This document shows positions 1-5,907 of a DNA stretch of 5,907 nucleotides, piece after piece. How positions within the stretch are numbered: the first letter of the stretch is position 1; the number at the start of each line of letters is the position of its first letter. Below the pieces are notes generated by a model. That model saw only the letters and a list, made by a program, of their open reading frames with translations, was not told where the DNA came from and ran no database searches. The translations under genes and the position numbers were made by a program. Origin of the DNA: Rickettsiales bacterium (GTDB lineage: Bacteria > Pseudomonadota > Alphaproteobacteria > Rickettsiales > UBA3002); contig JAIXZB010000054.1 in assembly GCA_027489915.1 (NCBI GenBank), forward strand, positions 1 to 5,907. Direction: 5' to 3'.

Positions 1-1230
1 ACAGCCGAATATTCAGGTTCGGCCAATGTGACCTGCAATAATGGAGTGTTCACCATAGATTCCTCTACATGCACTCACACACCATCCTGTCCTGCTACCA
101 CTGAAAATTGGGTAGGTTCAGTCGCTGGGTGTACGGCTGCGCGCGGTAGCCTTGCACATGGTGGCAGTGCAACACTCACCAACACCACAGGTGGTCGCAC
201 TGGTACTGTGAACGTCAGTTGTAGCTATGGTGTTATTACACAATCTGGCGGTTCTTGTGTAGGAGACAGCTGCTCAATACCATGGGGTGGATCCATTACG
301 CATGGCGGTTCGATATCTGCATTTTCTGTAAGTTCTGTTCCTTGTGGTTCGAGCTGCCCAAGCGAAGTACGCACCTGTAGCTTTGGGGTGCTTTCTGGTT
401 CTTACAGCGTGCAAAGCTGCACAGCGGCTGCCTGCTCTAACTGTACTGCACCATGGGGTGCAACCGTACCGCACAATTCCTCTACTACTGCATTTGCCGC
501 TGCGAGCGTAGGTTGCGGCTCTTCCTGCGCCAGCGAAACACGCTCATGCTGGAATGGCGCCTTATCGGGGTCTTACGGTAGCGCAAGCTGTTCAGCAGCG
601 CCTTGCGCTTCCTGCGGATTGCCGTGGGGTGGCGCTATTGGACACGGTGGTTCCGTGTATGCATACAATACATGGGATGCAGGATGCGGTAACACCTGTT
701 ATGGTGAAACACGTTCCTGCTACGATGGAACACTCTCGGGGTCATACGGCGCCGCGTCATGTGGCGCATCATGTGCCAGCTGTGCGCTTCCGTGGGGTGG
801 CTCCATTGGCCATGGCGGTGCAGTCGTTGCCTATGCGAATGGGCCATGCCCCAGCGGTGGCGGAAGCAGTAGTTCCGATGGTGGTGGCGATGGTGGTGGT
901 GGCCCAGGTGACGGCGGTGGAGCTGGTGATGGTGGGGCATTCCTGTTTGAACCCAATCCTTACATAATGCAAACTCGCTATATTCCCGCCAAAAGGCACA
1001 ATAATGACAGCGCGGATTACAGCGACCTGCTTATCTTCACTCAAGGCGATGGTGGCGATAGTGGTGGTGGCGCCCCTCCTACAACTCCGTGTGTAAGCGA
1101 AATACGCTCGTGTTGGAATGGAGGACTTTCTGGCTCTTATGGGTCTCCTGGCTGTCCAGCTCCATTACCTTGCGGCGGCGGCAGCAGCAGCAGTGATGGT
1201 GGTGGCGATGGTGGTATGGGCCCTAATTAG
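1..1230 (+). CDS. Cysteine-rich tandem-repeat protein, probably exported (C-terminal 409 residues; 5' end outside window)
   Basis: The frame is open from the first base to a TAG at 1228-1230, so this is the 3' part of a longer gene. The GTG at 28 lies inside the coding sequence and has no reason to be the start. The first ~90 residues hold two related segments of the form G(S/T)(A/V)NV(T/S)C..GV.T....C (about 16-75 and 184-258). Then come four six-cysteine modules starting at 271, 442, 613 and 781, the last split by a Gly-rich insert. The end is a Gly/Ser/Asp tail. Regular paired cysteines, abundant Ser/Gly/Thr and almost no Lys suggest a disulfide-bonded protein outside the cytoplasm. The signal peptide, if any, is upstream and unseen. 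Similar 'C..PWG...C...C..E.R.C' repeats occur, as I recall, in large hypothetical proteins of environmental alphaproteobacteria, but I know no function. It is separated from carA by a promoter and is probably functionally unrelated to it. Confidence 0.85.
   Translation, partial: TAEYSGSANVTCNNGVFTIDSSTCTHTPSCPATTENWVGSVAGCTAARGSLAHGGSATLTNTTGGRTGTVNVSCSYGVITQSGGSCVGDSCSIPWGGSITHGGSISAFSVSSVPCGSSCPSEVRTCSFGVLSGSYSVQSCTAAACSNCTAPWGATVPHNSSTTAFAAASVGCGSSCASETRSCWNGALSGSYGSASCSAAPCASCGLPWGGAIGHGGSVYAYNTWDAGCGNTCYGETRSCYDGTLSGSYGAASCGASCASCALPWGGSIGHGGAVVAYANGPCPSGGGSSSSDGGGDGGGGPGDGGGAGDGGAFLFEPNPYIMQTRYIPAKRHNNDSADYSDLLIFTQGDGGDSGGGAPPTTPCVSEIRSCWNGGLSGSYGSPGCPAPLPCGGGSSSSDGGGDGGMGPN
856..897 (+). 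repeat. Direct repeat, copy A (encodes GGGSSSSDGGGDGG)
   Basis: These 42 bases encode the same 14 residues as 1174-1215. The 3' half is identical base for base in the two copies. The 5' half differs only at synonymous positions, including one serine encoded by TCC here and AGT in the other copy. This copy opens the insert in module 4. Confidence 0.85.
856..1089 (+). other. In-frame insert within the last repeat module (Gly/Ser/Asp-rich, with a non-repetitive core)
   Basis: In modules 1-3 the second and third cysteines are spaced C-x3-C. In module 4 they are separated by about 80 residues, so about 77 have been added. The insert opens with GGGSSSSDGGGDGG and a long Gly/Asp run. A core with aromatic and charged residues follows (about 940-1050, containing FLFEPNPY and LLIFTQ). 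It closes with a shorter Gly/Asp/Ser stretch and a Pro/Thr run before the next cysteine at 1090. The frame is kept through it, and the module resumes with C-VSEIRSC and LSGSYG. I do not recognise the core. Confidence 0.75.
1174..1215 (+). repeat. Direct repeat, copy B (C-terminal Gly/Ser/Asp tail)
   Basis: This is the second copy of the 14-residue tract found at 856-897. It follows directly on the sixth cysteine of module 4 and is followed only by Met-Gly-Pro-Asn and the TAG stop, so it forms the C-terminus. Its GGC and AGC codon runs make it a low-complexity tract prone to slippage. Confidence 0.85.
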
Positions 1231-1254
1231 TCCGCACTTGTCTCTAATGCTTAC

Positions 1255-1283
1255 TTGACACACAGCATTCGATTGCCTATCAG
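1255..1283 (+). promoter_or_regulatory. Candidate sigma-70-type promoter for the carA operon
   Basis: A perfect -35 hexamer TTGACA lies at 1255-1260. After a 17-bp spacer comes TATCAG at 1278-1283, which matches 4 of 6 bases of the -10 consensus, including the first three. Transcription would start near 1290 and leave a leader of about 34 bases before the carA ATG. It lies in the only intergenic gap of the window and points at carA. The leader is too short for an elaborate attenuator. I see no clear ArgR-type operator or other palindrome overlapping the promoter. Confidence 0.6.
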
Positions 1284-1311
1284 ATGAGCCGTTTAACCAC
1301 GCGCTTATCCT

Positions 1312-1317
1312 GAAAGG
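1312..1317 (+). promoter_or_regulatory. Ribosome binding site of carA
   Basis: GAAAGG ends 6 bases before the ATG at 1324. It supports this ATG as the carA start rather than the internal ATG codons further downstream. Confidence 0.6.
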
Positions 1318-1323
1318 CTTTTC

Positions 1324-2487
1324 ATGAGTGCACCCCTAATCCCAAAACGCAACGCTGCATTGATGCTTGCAGATGGGTCAGTGTTTTCGGGATTTGGCAT
1401 TGGGCTTGAAGGAATAGTAGCAGGAGAAATCTGCTTCACAACGGGCATGACAGGCTATCAGGAAACACTCACCGACCCCTCTTTTTCTGGCCAAATCATC
1501 ACCTTCACCTTCCCGCATATTGGCAATGTCGGCGCGAATGGCGAAGATGTGGAAGGTGCGCAGGTGCGTGCCGCAGGGTTGGTTATTCGCGAGCCTATCA
1601 GTGAAGCCTCCAACTTTCGCAGCAGCGCGCATCTTAACGCATGGCTCATTGCCAACAATGTCACTGGCATCAGCGGCATCGACACCCGCGCACTGACCGC
1701 CCATATTCGCGATAAAGGCGCGCAAAATGCGGTAATAGGGTTTAGTGCAGAATCGCGCGTTGAAAACCACGCATTTATTGAAGAAATGAAAGCAGCACTT
1801 ACAGCCGCACCTGATATGACAGGGCTTGAGCTTGCAGCTTCCGCAACATCACCTGCGCCTACCACATGGAATCAGCAGCGCTGGAAACTCGGCAGCGGCT
1901 TCACCACTTTATCTGCCCCGTCTAATCTGCATGTGGTCGCCATCGATTACGGACAAAAACATAACATAGCGCGCAATCTGGCCGAGCTTGGTTGCCGCAT
2001 CACTGTGGTTCCAGCCACTACGTCTGCATCCGATATTCTGGCGCTGAAACCCGATGGTGTGTTCCTAAGCAATGGCCCGGGCGACCCTGCTGCAACAGGG
2101 CAATATGCGCTCGCCACCATCCGCGCGCTGGTGGATGCCAACATCCCGATTTTTGGCATTTGCCTTGGTCATCAACTGCTCGGCCTTGCACTCGGTGCAC
2201 GTACCGAGAAAATGAAACAAGGCCACCGCGGTGCCAATCATCCGATTAAAAACCTCACCACAGGCAAAGTCGAAATCACCTCACAAAATCACGGGTTTGC
2301 AGTTTCTGATACTGGCTTACCCCCCGATATTGACATCACGCACCGTTCGCTTTTCGATGGCACCATCGCCGGGCTGCGTCACAAAACAAAGCCTGCGTTT
2401 TCGGTGCAGTATCACCCCGAATCTTCCCCCGGCCCACATGATTCACGTTATTTATTCACCCAGTTTGTAGAAAGCATGGCGTCATGA
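1324..2487 (+). CDS. carA: Carbamoyl-phosphate synthase small subunit (glutamine amidotransferase)
   Basis: CarA hydrolyses glutamine and passes the ammonia through a tunnel to CarB, for carbamoyl phosphate synthesis in the cytoplasm (pyrimidine and arginine pathways). The 387 residues compare with 382 in E. coli. The N-terminal CarA domain (about 10-145) shows ADGSVFSG, TGYQETLTDPSF and FTFPHIGNVG. The class I glutamine amidotransferase domain (about 203-385) shows the NGPGDP loop at 250-255, the nucleophile Cys280 in GICLGHQ, QNHGF at 321-325, and the other two triad residues His364 and Glu366 in QYHPES. All catalytic residues are present and the length is normal, so it should be active. 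The ATG at 1324 has a good ribosome binding site and begins the alignable N-terminus. Its TGA overlaps the ATG of the next small gene by four bases, a sign of translational coupling. Carboxylate-rich FTFPHIGNVGANGEDVE is typical of alphaproteobacterial CarA. Confidence 0.97.
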   Translation: MSAPLIPKRNAALMLADGSVFSGFGIGLEGIVAGEICFTTGMTGYQETLTDPSFSGQIITFTFPHIGNVGANGEDVEGAQVRAAGLVIREPISEASNFRSSAHLNAWLIANNVTGISGIDTRALTAHIRDKGAQNAVIGFSAESRVENHAFIEEMKAALTAAPDMTGLELAASATSPAPTTWNQQRWKLGSGFTTLSAPSNLHVVAIDYGQKHNIARNLAELGCRITVVPATTSASDILALKPDGVFLSNGPGDPAATGQYALATIRALVDANIPIFGICLGHQLLGLALGARTEKMKQGHRGANHPIKNLTTGKVEITSQNHGFAVSDTGLPPDIDITHRSLFDGTIAGLRHKTKPAFSVQYHPESSPGPHDSRYLFTQFVESMAS

Positions 2488-2690
2488 AATATATGATTGG
2501 ATTTGTTATTATTGGTTTGTGGCTTTTGATGTTTGTGAGCGGTACAGGCATTTTAATCGGTAGCGCGCCTTACAAACAGGCAGATGGTGCAACGTATCTG
2601 CGTTGTCACTATCTTACTGCATCCTCCATCACAAAGCGTGACATACCCACCAAAGGCCGCATTGGCGTTGCCTGCCCGAACAGGATGTAA
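2484..2690 (+). CDS. Small single-helix membrane protein, YobH-like, between carA and carB
   Basis: This 68-residue protein starts at an ATG overlapping the carA stop (ATGA) and ends at a TAA 3 bp before the carB ATG, so it looks like a true operon member. The N-terminus (about residues 4-26) is one strongly hydrophobic helix, a membrane anchor or uncleaved signal. It leads into GILIGS and a short polar part of about 40 residues with two cysteines, Cys41 in RCHYLTAS and Cys64 in GVACP. From memory this layout matches the YobH family of small uncharacterised proteins, whose E. coli member has G.LIGS, C.YLTARG and a late CP motif at corresponding places. By the usual topology rules the cysteine-bearing part would face the periplasm, where the two could pair. 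There is no strong Shine-Dalgarno, so translation probably depends on carA. A second in-frame ATG at 2493 is possible. No role in carbamoyl phosphate synthesis is known to me. The family call is recognition, not a search result. Confidence 0.75.
   Translation: MKYMIGFVIIGLWLLMFVSGTGILIGSAPYKQADGATYLRCHYLTASSITKRDIPTKGRIGVACPNRM
2682..2685 (+). promoter_or_regulatory. Ribosome binding site of carB
   Basis: AGGA lies inside the last codons of the small gene, 8 bases before the carB ATG at 2694. It supports that start. Because it is embedded in the upstream coding sequence, carB translation may be coupled to the small gene. Confidence 0.55.
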
Positions 2691-2693
2691 TGC

Positions 2694-5600
2694 ATGCCTA
2701 AACGCACCGATATACAATCCATTCTCATCATAGGTGCGGGCCCGATTGTAATTGGGCAGGCATGCGAGTTCGATTATTCGGGTACCCAAGCCGTTAAAAC
2801 CCTTAAGGCCGAAGGCTACCGAGTTATCTTGGTGAATTCCAACCCCGCCACCATCATGACGGATCCCGATTTTGCCGATGCCACCTATATCGAACCCATC
2901 ACCCCTGCATTCGTTGAAAAAATCATTGCGCGTGAACGACCCGATGCACTGCTTCCCACCATGGGTGGCCAAACCGCGCTCAATTGTGCCAAAGCGCTTG
3001 CCGAATCGGGTGTGCTTGCGAAGTATAATGTCGAATTAATTGGCGCGTCACTCGAAGCCATCAACAAAGCCGAAAACCGTGATTTGTTCAATCAAGCCAT
3101 GCAGCGCATTGGTTTGGAATGCGCCAAAAACGGCATCGCTCATTCGCTGGAAGAAGCACGCGAAGTGCTAGCACAAGTTGGGCTTCCCGCCATCATTCGT
3201 CCTTCCTTCACCCTTGGTGGTTCGGGCGGTGGCATTGCCTATAACCGCGAAGAATTCGAGCAAATTGTGGCTTCAGGCCTTGATGCCTCCCCCACCCGTG
3301 AGGTGCTGATTGATGAATCGGTGCTGGGTTGGAAAGAATACGAGATGGAAGTGGTGCGCGATAAAAACGATAACTGCATCACCATCTGCTCCATCGACAA
3401 TATCGATCCGATGGGTGTGCATACGGGTGATTCCATCACCGTGGCACCTGCGCTCACCTTAACGGATAAAGAGTATCAATTGATGCGCGATGCATCGCTT
3501 GCAGTGCTGCGCGAAATCGGGGTCGATACGGGTGGTTCCAACGTTCAGTTTGCCGTCAACCCTACCGATGGGCGCATGGTAGTGATTGAGATGAATCCTC
3601 GCGTGTCGCGCTCCTCGGCACTTGCCTCTAAGGCCACGGGCTTTCCTATTGCCAAAGTGGCTGCGAAACTCGCTGTTGGCTACACGCTCGATGAAGTGCA
3701 AAACGACATCACCAAAGTCACACCAGCATCGTTCGAGCCGACGATTGATTACGTCGTCACTAAAATTCCGCGCTTTGCGTTTGAAAAATTCCCAGGCAGC
3801 GAAGCCGTGCTTTCCACTGCCATGAAATCGGTCGGTGAAGTGATGGCGATTGGGCGTTCTTTCCCCGAATCGCTGCAAAAAGCATTACGTTCGATGGAAA
3901 CAGGGCTCACCGGCCTTGATGAAGTGGATGTCGCAGGTGCGAACGCCGATAATCACGACCCGATGAAATCTGCCCTCGCCATTCGCACACCCGATCGCTT
4001 GCTCAAGGCCGCGCAAGCGCTGCGCATTGGCATGTCGGTTGCCGAAATCTGCCGCATCAGCGCGTTTGATCCATGGTTCGTGCGCGAACTGAAGCGCGTT
4101 GTCGATGCCGAATTCTGGGTGCGCCAGCATGGTATTCCAAGCGACTATGAATCTTTATTGCACCTCAAACAGCTTGGCTTTGGCGATGCACGCTTAGCCA
4201 AACTTTCTGGCACCTCCGAAAAAGACATCCGTGCCATGCGCCACACGCTCGGTGTGCTACCGGTGTTTAAGCGCGTCGATACGTGTGCGGCAGAATTTGC
4301 ATCACCAACACCTTACCTTTATTCATGCTATGAAGCACGCGCAGAGCGTATTTCCGCCTGCGAAGCTTTCCCAAGTACGCGTGAAAAAATTGTGATTCTC
4401 GGTGGTGGGCCTAACCGCATTGGTCAAGGTATCGAATTCGATTATTGCTGTGTGCATGCAAGCTACGCATTGCGCGAGGCAGGGTTTGAAACCATCATGG
4501 TCAATTGCAATCCTGAAACCGTTTCCACCGATTACGACACCTCCGATCGCCTGTATTTCGAACCCCTCACCACCGAAGATGTGCTGGCTATTTTAGAGGT
4601 TGAAAAACAAAACGGCACTCTCAAAGGTGTGATTGTGCAATATGGTGGGCAAACCCCCCTTAAGCTCGCCCATGCATTGCAGGAAGCGGGCATGCCCATC
4701 ATCGGCACCTCGGTCGATGCCATCGACATGGCCGAAGACCGCGAACGCTTCCAGCAATTGCTGCACACACTCAAGCTCAAACAGCCCGCCAACGCCATTT
4801 GCCGCACCGCCGAAGAAGTCATCACCCGCGCTGGCGAGATCGGTTTTCCCATCGTCATCCGTCCATCATACGTTCTAGGTGGGCGCGCCATGCGCATCAT
4901 CCACACGCCCGAAGCACTCGAAGCGTATGTGAAAGAGCTTCTATCACTGTTTGGCGATGGGCCCATTCTGCTTGATTCCTATCTACAAGATGCTACCGAG
5001 CTTGATGTGGATTGCATTTGCGATGCTGCTGGCAACACCTATGTTGCAGGCATCATGGAGCATATCGAAGAAGCGGGTATTCATTCGGGCGATTCTGCCT
5101 GCTCGCTGCCGCCTTATTCACTCTCGGCGGATATGATTGCGCAGGTGCGCACCCAAACCATTGCACTCGCCAAAGCGCTGAAAGTGGTGGGGCTGATGAA
5201 CGTGCAATTTGCGATTAAAGATAACGAAATCTACATTCTCGAAGTGAACCCTCGCGCCTCGCGCACCGTGCCGTTTGTGGCAAAGGCGACAGGCATTCCG
5301 ATTGCTAAAATCGCAGCGCGCATCATGGCGGGCGCATCACTTTCTGATTTCAGCTTGCCTAACGATGAAACGCTACTTTCCTCGCTCAAACATGTCGCGG
5401 TGAAAGAAGCCGTGTTCCCCTTCGCACGTTTTCCTGGTGTCGATATTGTGCTTGGGCCCGAGATGAAATCCACCGGCGAATCGATGGGGATTGACCGCGA
5501 TTTCGCCCGTGCCTACGCCAAAGCCCACATCGCAGCTGGCGCAGGGTTGCCACTCAAAGGGCAAGTATTTATTTCCGTCAAAGACCGCGATAAGAAAACT

Positions 5601-5907
5601 ATTGCACCTGTCGCTGCGCAACTCCTTTCGCTTGGATTCAGCGTGGTCTGTACACGTGGCACAGGCGAATACCTGCAATCGCTCGGCCACGCAGTAGGCA
5701 TTGTGAATAAGGTGCGCGAAGGCAGGCCGCATATCGTGGATTTAATGAAAGACGGCCATATCCAGCTCGTGTTCAACACCACCGAAGGTGAAGAAGCGAT
5801 GCGCGATTCCGCCTCCATCCGCAAAACCGCATTATTTTCGAAAATCCCCTACTCCACCACCATCACAGGTGCATGGGCGATTGTGCAGGCGATTGATGCC
5901 TTTACGC
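2694..5907 (+). CDS. carB: Carbamoyl-phosphate synthase large subunit (3' end outside window)
   Basis: CarB uses two ATP, bicarbonate and ammonia from CarA to make carbamoyl phosphate. The frame is open for 1071 codons to the window edge, with no stop or frameshift. Against the E. coli protein about 15 C-terminal residues are missing. The start MPKRTDI matches E. coli exactly. Domain 1 (about 1-400, carboxyphosphate ATP-grasp) has Arg129, Arg169, Glu215, Gln285, Glu299 and Asn301, all in E. coli numbering. The oligomerisation region (about 402-560) is the least conserved and, with its linker, about 8 residues longer. Domain 3 (about 561-940, carbamate kinase-like ATP-grasp) has GGGPNRIGQG, Arg683, Arg723, Glu769, His797, Gln838, Glu850 and Asn852. 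The C-terminal allosteric domain keeps the UMP/IMP-site residues Ser961, Lys967, Thr987, Thr990, Lys1006, Asn1028 and Thr1030. The ornithine-site residues Glu792, Asp800, Glu905, Tyr1053 and Thr1055 are also kept. UMP inhibition and ornithine activation are therefore expected. Confidence 0.97.
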   Translation, partial: MPKRTDIQSILIIGAGPIVIGQACEFDYSGTQAVKTLKAEGYRVILVNSNPATIMTDPDFADATYIEPITPAFVEKIIARERPDALLPTMGGQTALNCAKALAESGVLAKYNVELIGASLEAINKAENRDLFNQAMQRIGLECAKNGIAHSLEEAREVLAQVGLPAIIRPSFTLGGSGGGIAYNREEFEQIVASGLDASPTREVLIDESVLGWKEYEMEVVRDKNDNCITICSIDNIDPMGVHTGDSITVAPALTLTDKEYQLMRDASLAVLREIGVDTGGSNVQFAVNPTDGRMVVIEMNPRVSRSSALASKATGFPIAKVAAKLAVGYTLDEVQNDITKVTPASFEPTIDYVVTKIPRFAFEKFPGSEAVLSTAMKSVGEVMAIGRSFPESLQKALRSMETGLTGLDEVDVAGANADNHDPMKSALAIRTPDRLLKAAQALRIGMSVAEICRISAFDPWFVRELKRVVDAEFWVRQHGIPSDYESLLHLKQLGFGDARLAKLSGTSEKDIRAMRHTLGVLPVFKRVDTCAAEFASPTPYLYSCYEARAERISACEAFPSTREKIVILGGGPNRIGQGIEFDYCCVHASYALREAGFETIMVNCNPETVSTDYDTSDRLYFEPLTTEDVLAILEVEKQNGTLKGVIVQYGGQTPLKLAHALQEAGMPIIGTSVDAIDMAEDRERFQQLLHTLKLKQPANAICRTAEEVITRAGEIGFPIVIRPSYVLGGRAMRIIHTPEALEAYVKELLSLFGDGPILLDSYLQDATELDVDCICDAAGNTYVAGIMEHIEEAGIHSGDSACSLPPYSLSADMIAQVRTQTIALAKALKVVGLMNVQFAIKDNEIYILEVNPRASRTVPFVAKATGIPIAKIAARIMAGASLSDFSLPNDETLLSSLKHVAVKEAVFPFARFPGVDIVLGPEMKSTGESMGIDRDFARAYAKAHIAAGAGLPLKGQVFISVKDRDKKTIAPVAAQLLSLGFSVVCTRGTGEYLQSLGHAVGIVNKVREGRPHIVDLMKDGHIQLVFNTTEGEEAMRDSASIRKTALFSKIPYSTTITGAWAIVQAIDAFT

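Larger units (their letters stand above)
271..1173 (+). repeat. Four tandem ~57-residue six-cysteine modules (last one interrupted)
   Basis: Module starts (first Cys codon) are at 271, 442, 613 and 781, giving periods of 171, 171 and 168 bp, all in frame. The consensus is C-x2-PWGG-x-I-x-HGG-S-x3-A(Y/F)-...-C-x3-C-x2-E-x-R-(S/T)-C-x2-G-x-LSGSY-x4-C-x3/4-C-x2, followed by the first Cys of the next module. Copies 1-3 are uninterrupted. Copy 4 keeps all six cysteines (codons at 781, 847, 1090, 1111, 1153, 1171) although cysteines 2 and 3 are 81 codons apart instead of 4. The DNA of the copies has diverged at many synonymous sites while the motif residues are kept, so the array is not a very recent duplication and is probably constrained at the protein level. 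Confidence 0.85.

Noticed and set aside
28..30. GTG at 28 as the start of the repeat protein
   Set aside because: The frame is open upstream to the window edge, and the residues before it (SGSAN) belong to a motif repeated later as TGTVN, so the gene begins outside the window.
554..967. Out-of-frame + and minus-strand open frames across the Cys-rich repeat region, some rich in His or Val
   Set aside because: Their repetitive composition is a by-product of the in-frame repeats. The main frame has the regular cysteine motif and runs unbroken to its stop.
856..1089. Insertion-element scar or pseudogene-causing insertion in the repeat protein
   Set aside because: The frame is preserved, all six module cysteines remain, and no terminal inverted repeats or target-site duplication were seen.
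271..1173. CRISPR-like or mobile-element repeats
   Set aside because: The periodic units are 168-171 bp, contiguous, in frame and diverged at synonymous sites. They are protein repeats, with no spacers, inverted ends or transposase.
1216..1254. Intrinsic terminator after the repeat protein gene
   Set aside because: Only a GGGCCC palindrome at 1218-1223 is present. There is no GC-rich stem-loop followed by a T run.
4260..4400. Possible frameshift or deletion in carB because the second-half residue numbers differ from E. coli
   Set aside because: Reading through shows no interruption. The offset of about 8 residues comes from small length differences in the variable oligomerisation region and linker, and all later active-site residues align.
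2694..5907. Several long open frames on the reverse strand and other + frames within carB and carA (for example 3459-3878 and 4532-4966 on the minus strand)
   Set aside because: They lie inside strongly conserved carA and carB coding sequence, have no recognisable protein features and are explained by the codon bias of the real genes.

Overview
The window holds the 3' part of a repetitive, cysteine-rich, probably exported protein, followed by a carbamoyl-phosphate synthetase operon. All genes lie on the + strand. The style of the CarA and CarB proteins, the moderate GC content and the type of tandem repeat suggest an alphaproteobacterium, perhaps from an environmental or uncultured lineage. 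That placement is an impression from sequence style, not a phylogenetic result.

Region 1 (1-1230) is the C-terminal 409 residues of a protein whose start lies upstream. It carries four tandem modules of about 57 residues, each with six cysteines at fixed spacing and the signatures PWG(G) and LSGSY. The last module is split by an in-frame insert of about 77 residues, Gly/Ser/Asp-rich with a non-repetitive core. The insert sits exactly in the loop between cysteines 2 and 3. The protein ends in a Gly/Ser/Asp tail that copies the sequence at the start of the insert.

Region 2 (1231-1323) is the only intergenic gap. It contains a strong candidate sigma-70-type promoter (TTGACA, 17 bp, TATCAG) and a Shine-Dalgarno sequence for carA. 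No intrinsic terminator for the upstream gene and no attenuator for the operon could be seen.

Region 3 (1324-5907) is the operon carA - small membrane protein gene - carB. CarA (glutamine amidotransferase subunit) and CarB (synthetase subunit) together make carbamoyl phosphate for pyrimidine and arginine synthesis. CarB runs off the window end with about 15 residues missing by comparison with E. coli CarB. Its catalytic residues and its UMP and ornithine effector residues are all present at the equivalent positions. Between the two subunits is a 68-residue gene for a one-helix protein. Its start overlaps the carA stop (ATGA) and its stop lies 3 bp before carB. It resembles the uncharacterised YobH family, and it is the most unusual element of an otherwise housekeeping operon.
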